The notes beneath the pieces were generated by a model that saw nothing but the letters and a program-made list of their open reading frames with translations, searched no databases and was not told the DNA's origin. A program made the position numbers and the translations under genes. From contig NC_091142.1 in the NCBI RefSeq assembly GCF_041381155.1, forward strand, positions 40,721,604 to 40,785,603: DNA of 64,000 bases. The letters are read 5' to 3'. The DNA comes from Argopecten irradians (lineage: Eukaryota; Mollusca; Bivalvia; Pectinida; Pectinidae). This document shows positions 1 through 12,119 of the stretch, piece by piece. Position 1 is the stretch's first letter. Each line of letters begins with the position of its first letter.

Positions 1-3000
1 TCCGAGTTTGAACCACCAATAGTTCTTATAGATATTTATTTTATTGTGTATATTTCTACGAATAGTGTGAGTATAGATGTAAGCCGATATACAGAATACA
101 TTTTATGTCTGTTAACACTAAATAAACCATAACCTGGTCTACTAAACAATTTTAGTGAATTTACACTATTGAGGTTGTGTGATAATTACATAACATATAT
201 AATACAAATATTTTTTAATATTGTATCAAATTTTACAGGGGAAACTTTTTCGCATGAAGATTTTTTCTTCATATAATAAACACCAAAGTTTTAGTAAAAT
301 CTTCATGGTTTTGCTTTCAGTTTCTAATGTAACGTAGAAATGAATAAGGTGAATTGTATATGTTTTCTACTTAAACTGGAAATTGTGGAGTCGCAACAAC
401 ATATTAAATACATATTGTATTATCGTTTTAACCATAAGTGAGCGATATGTATGCTATGCAACTATACAATTGTTGTTCTGTGAATCCTTAGTTAAGCCAA
501 ATGTTTTGAGCATGTTAGCAATTCAGTAATCTATATAACATAGAGGTAGGACATGCTATACCATTAGATTTTCAGATTTGTACAGCAGTCATGATAGGTG
601 TAGTAGTATTACATGCATGATTGAGTTAGGAAATCGCTCATTGTGTGTAGATTTTTACCTGTAACCACCCATTGTTTTACCTTGTCTAGACTATTATGCT
701 ACTCTCATAAGTAATGATAACTGACATTGTCTTATTTTGTACAATAAAACAAGAATGCTCATAATGCTGTGTTGTTGATTATTTTTGTACTATAAAGAAG
801 ACCATTTCCACTCAATGATACAGTGGACCTCCTATAATATGGAGGCCAATACAGTAAAAAAACATCTATAACGAACATGCTTACAACAAATTCATGATTA
901 TAACGTAGTACTTTCTATTCCCAGTCAATGTTCCTATAAGATGTCTGTAATATATGTATAGTGAACTATTCTTATAACAAAGAGATTTCATTGGTCCCTA
1001 GCTATATAGAGTAACCATGTTTTACTGTATTCCAAAAAACTTACAATCCGAACTAAAATGTCATGGAACAGATTTCAGAAAAGTTATTTATACTCACTAG
1101 TCCGGAAATAATCTTTATAATGTCCATTGCTTGGCAAATGCATTATATGGTATCATTTTAAGCATTGCACATCTTTCAGATGAAAGCCAACTGAACAGAG
1201 GCAAATTCAACATGAAGCGCTAGCGATCTTCATTGAATTTGCCTTTGTCCAGTTGGCATTCATATTGGCTATGAATGCCAACTAAGACATTCGATGTTTA
1301 TATTTACATTTGGTTACAATTTTATGATGAGATCCCAAGGGATTTAGCATCTATAATGAATTAATCATTTGCTTATGTCATAGATGGAACAGCCATTTGA
1401 ACAATAGTTTTCTGTGATTGCTGGCACGACAATTGTGATGTCACAATGATAATGACATCATTATAAGCGCTTGAAGTTCATAGATTGTATGAAATGAAAC
1501 TGTGCTTGATAAGGTTACATAGTGGAACTGCAATGAAAATGTATATATATATATATGAATAAAAGATTGCATTTTATCGTTCAAACTTAATGATTAATGG
1601 CTGATAAAAACATACCGTAAAACTTCATTTGGCAATTTAATAGTTAAAAGTACCATGGCTGACACGTTTTATTTTGCAGCCAATCATCCTTAAACCATTT
1701 TGGATTTTTTCTTTTAGAAGAAAAGCAAGCAATTAAATACAATATAAACTTAAAACAGTAAAATAAAGAAAAGATGTTTTTCATCTCCAACTTTATCCTT
1801 TATTTTGTTTTTGTATCAGTCATGCCTTAACAAAACCTGTAGCAGATCGTTATATAGCTATGGATTGTATGCACCATTTTATGGCAAATTCCATATTGGA
1901 AACTAGTACATATGAAAAAAGAACTCAGAATGAAATTGATCCCCTTAAACAATGTACAAAAACGTGTTTTAGAAGCAGAACTGTGCAATCTTACTGAGTA
2001 AAAGTCCTCACATTTCTTTATTTTATCATTGGAAACTAGTATTCAATCTCATTAAACTTTGATAATCCTAACTTTTTTTTACTAATCTAGAGACAAACTT
2101 CAAAATAATGCCAATGCATAAATTAAATATTTGAGAAAATCATATTGAAAGAACTAAACAGTTTTCCATAATGCCACTCATTTGCACAAGCATCAGAATA
2201 TATTTTAATGAATGAAAAAAAACCCTTATCGCTTTAGTATCATACATAATTTTATGTAAGTTATGAAATAAATTAACAGTTAATTCTTCAATAGTTCAAG
2301 TCCAGACAACATATAACATGACACATACAAATGCTTGGCACAAATATACGATACCCAAACTAATGTACGAGTGGAAACATTGAACAAATGGTAAAATGTA
2401 TGATAAACATTCAATTTCAAGCTTCAACCATGAGAGGCAAAACAAAAAGATTGATGACCAAGAAAGATAATCCCAAAAGCAAAGGTTTCACATCAGTCAA
2501 TTAAAGATGGTCCACCGCTGACAAATAGTATTTTTTCACTATCAAAAACAGGAGCAGACGATTTAGTATTTTTCTTCAGTTACAAAAGTAACATACTTAA
2601 CACCATTACCACCATTGAAAAGTTTGTGCTTCTAATTTCACTTCAAGTTGAAAATAGGAAAAATAATTATTTGCATCCCGAAAAAATTCCTTGGCATTAT
2701 ATCCTATATGGAATGAAATATTGATTGCGCATGCACCAAAGGCGAAATAAATTATTTCATATTATTTTTTGTGTTAATTAGACATATATATACATGATAA
2801 AACACCAATTATTGTTCAATTGATGAATATCATTTATGCTTTGTCGGCAATGGAGCATCTTTAATGAATACAATAATATAAATAACACAAGAATATAAGT
2901 GATCAAGCTTTCATTTACAAAGAAGAATTCCATACATTTTATCACAGCTAAAACAGTGTCACAGTCAATTACTCTTACTGCAGTTTATGATTTTAGAATT

Positions 3001-4102
3001 ATTTTTAATCGTTAGTGATTGTATGTATTTCACACAAAAAACTAACAATTTTATTTTCATCATTAAAATGGCTATCGATTTGATATCAATTTGACATAAC
3101 TGCAAAAGCTTACTTATAAGTACATTGTATTACACTACAGATAAGAAAAGTTTTCCAAGTCAACCCTGCAGAGAAAAAGATATTTCCCCTAAACTCCAAA
3201 ACAGAATATCACTTAGATGAATTTAAATGGCTTTGTACAATGTCATGATCAAACCACACCAGGCCAGAAACATGCAAGCAGCCATTGTTTATCTCAATAT
3301 ATATAATAATTATGCACCATACTTGGACACGATTCATACTAGTCAAATTCATCTTTCAAACAGAGAAAGATATAAATAATCAGAAACACTATCAAAATAA
3401 ATAAAACCTTATGATCACCATTCATAATGTAACTCACAACTCGCCACCTTTATCACAATTAAATAAACCTTGATGACTTAATTACATACAGAGAGATGAC
3501 ACTTGAGACGGTATGTAGATTGAAGTATTCATCTGGCATCATGAATGTTTTGTTTTAGTGTATTCTTATTCCCTGCCATAGTCATTCCTTTGATCTATGA
3601 TGTGAGTACCTTTTTATGGGTCCAGTTGTTCAAAGAGTGATAAGCTTAATCACCATTTAACAACAATTTTCAAATCAAGATAAAATCATTTCCTATAATA
3701 TTAACTTTACAAAATTTTACAAGAATCTTAAGGACTCTATTCTCCACCTACTTGTTCTTTTTATTTGAGATGTAATTATAGGTTTTGTAGCAAATGAGAA
3801 ATGAAAATTTCACGAATCAATTGATTAAGATAATCAATCTTTGAACAACCGGGCCCTTCGATTAGCTACATGACATGATTAGAGGAATTTTCATTTACTC
3901 CAAAACCTGTGATTATCTATTCTCCAAGATGGATAAGTATGTGAAGAATGTTATACTTTGAAATTTTATGAAAATTTTGTTATTAAGTTATTTTAACAAG
4001 AAATAATTTTATCTTAATTTGAAAATAGTTGTTGAACTGTGGTTACCCTAAGCACCTTTTGAACGCCTAGGCCCTGGTAACGATACAGGTACACCCCATG
4101 GT
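1..4102. other. AT-rich intergenic DNA, no recognised gene
   Basis: No long or family-like open frame was seen on either strand. An AATAAA followed by a T/G-rich stretch lies at 743-748 on the plus strand, so the first 750 bases could be the 3' untranslated end of a plus-strand gene outside the window; this is only a guess. The right part lies just downstream of the RNFT stop codon and should contain that gene's 3' UTR, since tttatt motifs (AATAAA on the minus strand) occur near 3760. Besides the hairpin repeat at 1180-1283, nothing else was recognised. Confidence 0.4.
1180..1283. repeat. Dispersed double-hairpin repeat, copy 1
   Basis: The first hairpin (1180-1263) pairs a left arm reading ATGAAAGCCAACTGAACAGA with a right arm ending CCAGTTGGCATTCAT; both arms extend about 36 bases with few mismatches around an AGCGCTAGCG-rich loop. 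The right arm also pairs with the next segment (AGTTGGCATTCAT / ATGAATGCCAACT, 1251-1283). A second, partial copy lies at 25266-25343. The structure and dispersed copies fit a non-autonomous MITE-like element. Family not recognised. Confidence 0.7.
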
Positions 4103-4237
4103 TCAGTACCACTGTACATGGATGCTGGTTGATCCGTCTTTCCACAGGGAGTTATCTGTGTGGATCTGAGCTCTACACATTGGACATGTCTTCTCACGAT
4201 CAAACCACACCGACACACAATCCTCACAGAAAATGTG
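4103..4237 (-). CDS. RNFT1: RNFT exon 8 (second half of RING, C-terminus)
   Basis: Acceptor CTGCTTTCAG. It encodes HIFCEDCVSVWFDREKTCPM, completes the CPMC ligand pair, and ends KDGSTSIHVQWY and a TGA. All C3HC4 ligands and the conserved Trp are present. Confidence 0.95.
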   Translation of the reverse strand, partial: HIFCEDCVSVWFDREKTCPMCRAQIHTDNSLWKDGSTSIHVQWY

Positions 4238-7200
4238 CTGAAAGCAGAAGAAAGAATGTATTGTGTTATCAGAAAAGAAAGATAATGTAGTCATTTCTAT
4301 GCAAAATTAAAGTATATTAATACAGCTAAGAAAATTTCTCTTTTATTTTCGTTGTTTAAGCAAATGACAACACTTATCAAGGACCTAATGACTACCATGC
4401 ATTTCATTCATACAGGACTACTTTCGTTTCATAATCACTAATCACCCCCTTCCCTCCAAAAATAAAATTTAAAAAAAAACATGGAAAAGCATGCACTGTA
4501 TATAGACTACAGTACCAGATGACTTTTTAGGATATTTCAGGATGTATCTAGAGCACAAATGACAGATGATACATTAAAACCAACAAAGGTAGTCAAAAAC
4601 TGGTACTCAAAAACTAATTCCCAGAAAAATTGTGAATCAAACAAATCCAAGTCCAAAAACATAAGTAACAAAATGATGTTTAATGCCACACAATAGAGAC
4701 TTACCTTACAATTCAGCATGACAGGATCTTTATAGTCATCTTGACAGATGGGACACCCCTCACCTCGTGTTTTTATATCGGAATTGTTTGGCTTTATACC
4801 ATATGTCTGTAAGAGATGCAACACAAGTCTTTTTGAGAATGCATGTATATTATACATTATAAGTACTGAACAATGAGCTATACCATTGGAGAACAGCAAG
4901 ACAGCTCTCAACTATAAGATCAAGAATGAAAACATGAGTCATGTTCATTGTGGTCTGTCAACTTTGACTTTGTTAGATGGTATAGAAGATATACAGTAAA
5001 GCACAGTTAAAACAAATCTCTGGGGACAAACAAAATTACTTTGTTATAAGCACAGTTTGTTATACACATGTTTCAGACACCTTGACGGGAAATAACTATG
5101 ACTTTGTAGTAAACTTGTACATTATAAATATGCTTTACTGTTTCAAAATTTAATTCGCTCTCTTAGCATATGATTTGTAACAAATTATATATATTCATAT
5201 TATTTTATATAGAACATTATTAAAATATCTATCATAGACATTACAATATATATGTTGTCCATCCCTTCACTTTGACCTATTTCTTTTTCGGTTGTTTTTG
5301 AAATGGAAATACAACAAATTCTAAATGAACAGAAATATTTGAGTTTCATGGTGGTTCCTATGACATACAAGTGGACAACTTTGTGTACATACCTTTTCTC
5401 TTAAAAGTTTCATGAAAGCACCTTGTACATCTTTCATTTTAAAAAACAGCTGATAAGCCTGGAAAAGTAAATGGTGGATTTAATTTACACAAAAAAAAGG
5501 ATAAAAAGGAAAAGAATTTTCATTTAAGTGCCAAAGAAAATTAAAATATATTTAAAACTAATATATAAGTGATTAAATGAATAGAAATTAAATAATTTAT
5601 TATTTTTACAATCATTAATTAGATTGTGGTTTATTTTGTTTTTATCTATTTTTACATCATTAATTAGATGTGGTTTATTTTGTTATTTATCTATTTTTAC
5701 AATCATTAATTAGATGTTTATTTTGTTTTTATCTATTTTTACAATCATTAATTAGATGTGGTTTATTTTGTTATTTATCTATTTTTACAATCATTAATTA
5801 GATGTGGTTTATTTTGTTATTTATCTATTTTTACAATCATTAATTAGATGTGGTTTATTTTGTTATTTATCTATTTTTACAATCATTAATTAGATGTGGT
5901 TTATTTTGTTATTTATCTATTTTTACAATCATTAATTAGATGTGGTTTATTTTGTTATTTATCTATTTTTACAATCATTAATTAGATGTGGTTTATTTTG
6001 TTATTTATCTATTTTTACAATCATTAATTAGATGTGGTTTATTTTGTTATTTATCTATTTTTACAATCATTAATTAGATGTGGTTTATTTTGTTATTTAT
6101 CTATTTTTACAATCATTAATTAGATGTGGTTTATTTTGTTATTTATCTATTTTTACATCATTAATTAGATGTGGTTTATTTTGTTATTTATCTATTTTTA
6201 CAATCATTAATTAGATGTGGTTTATTCTGTTTGTCAGGTTAACATCCTACTGACAGTCTGCGTCATTTAAGTACATATAAATGTACATGTATATGGCAGG
6301 TTTAGGATGTCCTACTTGAGTTTCAATCTCACAAGCCCAGGGTAGAGGTCTGGTAATTGAACACCCCAGCTATTTTGCCAATCCCACAGGTACTCTCTGA
6401 GATAACAAAGTGAATAACACTAGAGATATTCAAACTTAATATACTTAAGTCATAATACAACAAATATAGTACCCGGCCTACTATACCTTTCAGCCGGGTA
6501 CGAAATGGTCCCCAAGTGTCGTAGTGGAGCACTGCCTCAGAAAATCACTCCGGCACAATTTTCTATACTTTGTTGTAGGTTTCCAATTGATTTAAGTGTA
6601 TACATGCATTATATATTATTTTTGTCCAAAAAAAACATAATGACCGTTCTTAATATCTACTTAACCACTCATAAGACGTCAAATTCATAATTTGTAGACA
6701 TGTCGTATAATTTTCCTTCGAAAAGACCATCATATTTATATGTGAACAAAACAATGTCTCGCTGTGAATTTGATATTTTATACAGTTCAGTTTTATTGCC
6801 AATTAGGTAAGTGATATAAAACATGCAAGATAAAATGCATACAAACGTTTTAATAACGGTTTGCAAACTAATTTCTTTGCTCCGTTAGCAGTAATGGGCG
6901 CCAATTGTAGCTCTAAAGACAACATCATTATTTGTCTAAAAGTCTTTTGAGCTACTATATTGCAGCTAAAGTCATAAATGTGATGGTCATTACAGTGCCA
7001 TTAAATACCAGCAAGTTCTCCGCATGTAGTTGCTATGATCCGATTGTATACAAACCTTGCATAGAAAGTATAGACAGAGAAGGCCTGCTGCAAATAACCA
7101 GTGAAGTCCATCGGACAGGAAGTGGAACCAGGGAACTATGGGTATAACCATTCGGTATAACTGCATAATGTGTTCTACAAACATGTAGTATTTCCCCTGT

Positions 7201-9920
7201 AATTAGACAGAAATGATCATGATAGTTTCATAAACTGGTATATGCAGTGATACTGTATAGCCCGTTAGAGATTATATTCTCGTGATTTTACAGGCCATTG
7301 CTATGATCGAGAAAAATTGATCCACAAAATATTGAGAAATGATTGACTCATATATGGCAGTACTACTAAAAATCATTTCCAGTTCTTATTTGTATTTGTA
7401 AAAATAAAATTTATGCATTGTAAGTATTGAAACTATCAAAATGTTGACAACTTTTGCTCTTGAATAAAACATTAATAGCTCTTCTTGATTCGTGGGTATG
7501 AAAATTTGGGCAGATATAACTTAAATGGCAATACCATTATTTAAATGTATTAATTTCATGTGTTGATATCATATATAATAGGACTGTAGCTATAAAACTC
7601 ACCCTGTTCTTTGGTTTTATTGGTGCCATGGAGATAAATGCTTTAATTATCACAGTCACATACTTCAGGACAAAGTCATTAACACAAATAGCCCAGAAAA
7701 ACATCCAAATGTCTCCTTCCCATTTCACAGGTAGTTGGAACATCAGCCTTAAAAGGAATGAAAGCAAACTAGACCACTCTACTAATTTTTATGATACCAG
7801 TTATCAACAGTATCTAAAGAAAAGTTCAATGCAAGGTCTTGATGTATTTACATATATGAATACATGTATACAAACATTGTTGACCTGAGGTCAGCGGGAC
7901 CATTGGAGAAAAGTTTACTTGAATATACAGTAAAATGCTAATAATTGATAAGTGGGAACTATCAAAATTCTTTGAATTAATCAATCTGGGTGTTAAGTAT
8001 GAGATTAAGTTAATATAGTACAGTCGAAACTCGTTATCTCGAAATTCAACGGACCAACGAAAATAATTTGACTCATCCGGAATTCCACTCAAACGTAATG
8101 TCATTAGGTTTGGTCAGAACGTGGTTTTCAACCGTCCTTCGAGTTTCGACTGTAGATCTTTAAAATAGTCTTGCTTCACCATACCTGTATTTTGTTTTAT
8201 ACAACTTGAATAACAAGTACATATTAAGCTATTTAACTTTCTTGACACATCAGTTGCCATGTGATGCTTTACATATCATCCAAAATATTGGAAAAGGGAA
8301 TCAATTTACATCAACCCCCACCCTCTCCTCCACAGACAAAAAAAAATCCCCATAAATTCTGATAACTGAAACTTTTACACCATCTTAACTTTGATCTCGT
8401 CATCGCAGGCCAGACATTCACCACTTACACATTCCAAAGCTGCTGTTCCTGGAATACATAGTAGACATAACCAATGTTGGCGGTGAGGAACATGACTATC
8501 CAGAAATAAGACAGCAGTACATTGTGTAGCATGGCATCCTGTTAGAAAAAAATATATATCATGTTAATTTGAATTCAAGTATTTGTGAGTTTTCTTCACA
8601 AATATTATCAAACTCAATTACATGTATATAAAAGCAGAACAGTCCGAGTAATTCCTTTAACAGTTATGATTAATACAAAGTATGTTCTTCCGTAGAAATC
8701 CTTCACGATTATAAATATAATTTATGTCTTATGTGTAGTACATATTTTGTCTTGTTAAATAAATTAAATATACAGATATCCAAAGAAAAAAATGTTCATT
8801 CAGGGTTTTTTTTTCAGTTTTGTGGTTTCATTTTGTTAAAATTCCATTTATATCACCAAGGGTGAAAAATTCATGAGGTGGATGGAAACAATCAACCTAT
8901 ATGGTAAGTACCAAATCAATATTTATAAATGAATTATTAGTTGTAACCCCTTTGACTTTCTTACAAGATCTGCCCAATGAAAAGAAACCACATGCACACT
9001 AACTTACTCTTAAAGATGACTCGTGGACAATCTTCTTAAAAAACATGTTTGCATAGAAGAAAGTTCCTCCAAGTCCAATAAAGACAAGCATACCTGTAAG
9101 CAGCACATATATAGGCATGTATTCCACAATTTCATTGTGATGCAACACTATTGCAGTATTGCTGGACAAAAACAATAGTTTATTTTATTCTAAATGAAAT
9201 GAATGGTATATAAACTTATAAAGATATGATGAGACATTTTCATGAATAACACATTTAACTGAATTTTTTCTAAATATTGGATATGCTCATTATATATTTT
9301 CTTTAAATTACCTGAATTGACCTTATAATATAGTTACCTAAAAGATGATCTGAGACAACCCTTATGCCGAGAATGACGATGAAGAGTAAGGAATTGAGAA
9401 GGAATATGTTCCAGTCCAAACTGTCCATACCATGGGCCACATGAGGATGGCCATTATTCTGAGGACCTGTGTTTTGATTTTCGTCGTGATTACCAATCGC
9501 TGGTAACTGGAAATGTTCTGGTGCCATTTGCTGCAGACTCTGCAGGTTTATACTGCCTACATTGGCTGAAGTAGGATCAAACACTGAACCAAAATCTATC
9601 ACAAACGATTGGTCATTTGGCCGCTGGTCACCGTTTTCACCACCACCTACTGGAACCACTTGTGGTGCAATGACGGGTGTGTGAGGAACATTGTTTCGTT
9701 GTGGGGCCTCCCTTGCCTGCGGTACAGATCTAGTAAAAGTATTTGTATGTCGTAGATGTTGGGCCAGTGTAGGTCCAGTAGGTCTTGTTCCTCCTCCAGT
9801 TCTTGCTTCGTTATGTCCATGCTGAGCCTCGTTATGCCCATGCTGAGCAGGAAGCTGCCAACCAAATGTTTGGCTACCATTGTTACTCCTCGGAGGAACC
9901 TGTTGTGTTTCTTCAGCCAT
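4103..9920 (-). CDS. RNFT1: RING finger and transmembrane domain protein, RNFT1/RNFT2-like E3 ubiquitin ligase (8 coding exons)
   Basis: Spliced minus-strand gene with coding exons 9920-9338, 9093-9008, 8538-8429, 7747-7603, 7196-7056, 5458-5393, 4806-4705 and 4237-4103. The total of 1368 nt encodes 455 residues and a stop, and every junction has AG acceptor and GT donor sequences with matching phases. The protein has a low-complexity N-terminus of about 180 residues, roughly five hydrophobic segments (about 180-400), and a C-terminal C3HC4 RING (CPIC...CKHIFCEDC...CPMC) with the tail KDGSTSIHVQWY. From memory, human RNFT1 ends KDGATSSHLQIY and shares HIFCE-C and WF-REKTCP-CR, which identifies the family. 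RNFT1 is an ER-membrane ubiquitin ligase linked to ER-associated degradation; that role is transferred from the family. RNFT1 versus RNFT2 cannot be settled here. The start ATG (9918-9920) opens the N-terminal exon. Confidence 0.95.
4705..4806 (-). CDS. RNFT1: RNFT exon 7 (first half of RING)
   Basis: Acceptor TCTTACAG and donor GTAAGT. It carries TYGIKPNNSD and then GCPICQDDYKDPVMLNCK, the first zinc-ligand Cys pair plus the Cys just before the ligand His. The RING is split by an intron exactly between CK and HIFC. Confidence 0.95.
5393..5458 (-). CDS. RNFT1: RNFT exon 6
   Basis: Acceptor TTTTCCAG and donor GTATGT. It encodes AYQLFFKMKDVQGAFMKLLR plus EK, a short amphipathic linker between the last membrane segment and the RING. 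It corresponds to the FRQVLRIFFTQ region of RNFT1. Length 66 nt, phase 0. Confidence 0.88.
5602..6225. repeat. 46-bp AT-rich minisatellite, about 14 copies, in RNFT intron 5
   Basis: The unit contains CATTAATTAGATGTGG followed by TTTATTTTGTTATTTATC. The CATTAATTAGAT core recurs 14 times, nearly all at exactly 46-bp spacing; the first copies are more diverged. It lies in the intron between exons 5 and 6 (5459-7055). Near-identity of the central copies suggests recent expansion. Confidence 0.95.
6466..6972 (+). repeat. Split copy of a dispersed repeat (ACCCGGCCTACTATACC ... GAGCTAC-ATATTGCAGCTA)
   Basis: The 5' motif TACCCGGCCTACTATACCTT lies at about 6469-6492, and the 3' part (CTAAAGACAACAT...AGTCTTTTGAGCTACTATAT) at 6911-6972. 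The two parts are contiguous in copies at 58858-58935 and 33672-33750. About 420 bases separate them here, so an insertion probably split this copy. Nature unknown. Confidence 0.55.
7056..7196 (-). CDS. RNFT1: RNFT exon 5 (fifth membrane region)
   Basis: Acceptor AATTACAG and donor GTTTGT. It encodes GKYYMFVEHIMQLYRMVIPI and a hydrophobic run through GLHWLFAAGLLCLYFLCK, matching the YRTFVPIPVWFRYL...LLALLYLILK region of RNFT1. Length 141 nt, phase 0 at both ends. Confidence 0.93.
7603..7747 (-). CDS. RNFT1: RNFT exon 4 (fourth membrane segment)
   Basis: Acceptor CCTTTTAAG and donor GTGAGT. It encodes KWEGDIWMFFWAICVNDFVL and onward to APIKPKNR, matching the SFWEVFWIVGITDFILKF region of RNFT1. 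Length 145 nt. Confidence 0.93.
8021..8152. mobile_element. 132-bp pogo/Tc1-mariner-like MITE in RNFT intron 3
   Basis: Terminal inverted repeats CAGTCGAAACTCG / CGAGTTTCGACTG are flanked on both sides by TA (8019-8020 and 8153-8154), the target duplication of the Tc1/mariner superfamily. The CAGTCGAAACTCG terminus resembles pogo/Tigger ends. It has no coding capacity, so it would need transposase from elsewhere. Confidence 0.85.
8429..8538 (-). CDS. RNFT1: RNFT exon 3 (third membrane segment)
   Basis: Acceptor TTTCTAACAG and donor GTAAGTGG. It encodes SYFWIVMFLTANIGYVYYVF, followed by QEQQLWN. Length 110 nt, leaving two bases (GT) of a Val codon that exon 4 completes. Confidence 0.92.
9008..9093 (-). 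CDS. RNFT1: RNFT exon 2 (second membrane segment)
   Basis: Acceptor TGCTTACAG and donor GTAAGT. It encodes MLVFIGLGGTFFYANMFFKK, followed by a basic/acidic stretch, and aligns with the GIGLLTTFMYANK region of RNFT1. Length 86 nt, entered in phase 1 and left in phase 0. Confidence 0.92.
9338..9920 (-). CDS. RNFT1: RNFT exon 1 (start codon, disordered N-terminus, first membrane segment)
   Basis: It begins MAEETQQVPPRSNNGSQ and is rich in Gln, Asn, His and Pro, with a short duplicated GHNEAQHGHNEA stretch, so it is probably cytosolic and disordered. It ends in the hydrophobic segment FLLNSLLFIVILGIRVVSDHLL. The donor CTTTTAG|GTAACT leaves one base of a Gly codon that exon 2 completes. A second GT 26 bases further in is possible, but it would break alignment with the family at DHLLG. 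Confidence 0.92.
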
Positions 9921-10057
9921 TTTGTTATTTCTTTATTTTATGTTATCAATATTTTGACAAATCTTCAAGCATTTCCTCATTCATTGTGAAAATGTAGCAT
10001 TGCCTAGAATTGTGATTACCCACATTTTCCAATTTCAAACAATGACTGTTCTGATAT
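9921..10057 (-). other. Candidate 5' UTR part of RNFT and its acceptor
   Basis: Upstream of the RNFT start codon the sequence TGTTATTTTTCAG gives a plausible 3' splice site ending at 10058, so 10057-9921 could be the untranslated front of the first coding exon, with a non-coding first exon further up. An ETS-like CCGGAAAC at about 10912-10919 marks one possible promoter region. All of this is inference. Confidence 0.3.
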
Positions 10058-11160
10058 CTGAAAAATAACAGAAATACATATTAGGATCTTGATAGCAAAA
10101 GACAAAATGTTCAGTAGCTCCAAATTATTTTCTACAAAATTAACTATCTAGTATGGATCCATGTTACAAACTGACGAAACGTACATACTTGCCATTGCAA
10201 TATCACAATTTTTATAAGGCACAACCGGACAATAATCTAGTAAATGAACAAAACGCGCCACAACTAGCTGGAACCAGCTAACTACGGTGTCTAAGAAGAG
10301 GTAACAGGTAACGATCATTTGATGATACCATTCTAAGTACTGCCTACACATGTATATATCATATGTGATGACATTTGTTCAATGGGAACATTAGAAGGCC
10401 TAGCGACATTATTAAAAAGACACCAAATGGTCAGCCATGCTCAGTCATAAAATGATTTTGATTACTAAAACTAATCAAATGTTGTGTCCTCTAAGTCAGT
10501 CCCAAGCCAGTCGCCCTCTGGTCGGAATTTAATCAGGTTTAAAATGAGAATTCATTGTGAATAATGTGTAAAATATCATTAAGTTTTGACTTAACATAAA
10601 ATTGAATAAACACGAAGATTTAGGGGTACCTAGTTGTCTAACATCCTGTGACGAGTCCAAAACAAACCTCAAATGTGAAAGTAACGACGAAATTGATTCG
10701 CTCTTTTAACAATTCAGTAACCAATGATGGGGGTCGATACAATTATTGACATATTCCGCATTTTCGTATCATCTATATTTTCTGTGGTAAATATCTAACG
10801 GCCCGATTATTGCTTTCTATGTTTTTAATTGATAAGATATTTCTCAAAGGTATACATGTAGTTATTAAAATCCTTAATCGGTCAATTGCTGATTCGAAAC
10901 TTCCACTGCACACCGGAAACAACCGATATTTACCGAGTGCGATCGAAAGAAGGTAGAGTGGCGGTAAAGTTCAAATATATCTACCTATATTGTTGAAGGT
11001 GTGGCTATGTACAGGGAAGAGAAGAAAATAATTAAATTAGAAATGAAAGACGAGTTTTGAAGCAGTCTAGCGACTTTGAGATTATAAGATCTGGCGGAAG
11101 CGAGTTCCCGTCTTGGATAGTGCGGGGAAAGAAGGAGTTTTTGCGAGAATCAGTTCTAAC
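10058..11160. other. RNFT upstream region, no gene recognised
   Basis: No family-like coding frame was seen. The stretch is moderately AT-rich and appears single copy within the window. It should contain the RNFT promoter if transcription starts near the coding sequence; no TATA element was found with confidence. Confidence 0.3.
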
Positions 11161-11273
11161 ATTACTAGCACAGGCGTCTGCTTCTGGTTTGATAAAAATA
11201 TAATAGGCCTAACCTAGGATAGGACATATTGTATTGTTCCAAAACCAGATGCAGACGCCTGTGTTACTAGTAA
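11161..11273. mobile_element. 113-bp MITE-like inverted repeat
   Basis: The left arm contains ACAGGCGTCTGC and the right arm GCAGACGCCTGTG. Arms of about 32 bases, including TTACTAG and CTGGTTT segments, pair with a few mismatches around a loop of about 50 bases. No clear target duplication was identified. Confidence 0.6.
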
Positions 11274-11389
11274 GGAATTTGGCATGCAAGTGTGTTGGAG
11301 TGTCTGTTAGGGTATTGGTCTGTTTTAATAGCTAAGTACTATGCCGGTAGTGGTTTTGAAAAGCATAGTTAGCCGTGCGTTTTTTCTTC

Positions 11390-12066
11390 TAACCGCTAAG
11401 CTAGGCCACTCTAGTAGGTGTTCAAGCATATTACTAACGCTTGAGGTGTTATGGAATCTGTTAGAGACATATCGAGCAGCTCTCGTTGGACCATTTCTAG
11501 CTTATTAATGTCTCCCTTCTGGTATGGGTTCCACACTGTACAGGCATATTCAAGTGTGGGACGTACTAAAGATTTGTATGCTTGTTCTTTGATCTTTTTG
11601 AGTTATTTTTTAGATTTCATCTAATAAAGCCAATGGTCTTATTGGCTGTGCACGTGATGTTGCTGATGTGGGAGTCCCATTTTAAGTCATGTTGGATTGT
11701 TACGCCCAGATATTTTGCCTTATCAGTATGTTCCAAACAGTGACCATGAAGATAATAATTATATTTGATTGAAGCCAAGGTTTAGTCTTGGTACTCGAAA
11801 GAAAATTACATTTCTGGGGTGGAATTCCATTTTCCACCTTTTTTCCCAGTCAGCAAGTTTGTCTAGATCATTTTGGAGTGTTTATGAATCTTTTTCGATA
11901 CAGTGGTTACGTACGAGATAGTGTCGAAAGGTCAAGTGGCATATCATTAATGTAATATAAGAACAAGCTTGGGCCTAGATCAGACCCCTGGGTGACCCCC
12001 GACTCTACAAGGAGTGATGGGGAAAGTTCGCCATCAAGGATGACAGATTCCCTTCGGCCCCAGGGG
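11390..12066 (-). pseudogene. LINE fragment (CR1/jockey-type reverse transcriptase, 3' half)
   Basis: The minus strand from about 12066 to 11390 reads ESVILDGELSPSLLVESGVT then QGSDLGPSLFLYYINDMPLD, the RT G-T-QGS-LGP-LF--YINDMP block. Further on come KEQAYKSLVRPTLEYACTVW and NPYQKGDINKLEMVQR, the usual C-terminal part of the RT. Frames shift several times and the segment between the IND motif and the thumb is mostly missing (the YADD box is absent), so it is a dead 5'-truncated copy. Confidence 0.85.
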
Positions 12067-12119
12067 ATATCACCTTTCTCAGGTTTAACAATTCCTCTTA
12101 TTTACCTACAAAAAATCAA

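Noticed and set aside
7628-8104. Plus and minus frames overlapping RNFT exon 4 and the MITE
   Set aside because: They are shadows of the real minus-strand exon or run through intron and transposon sequence.
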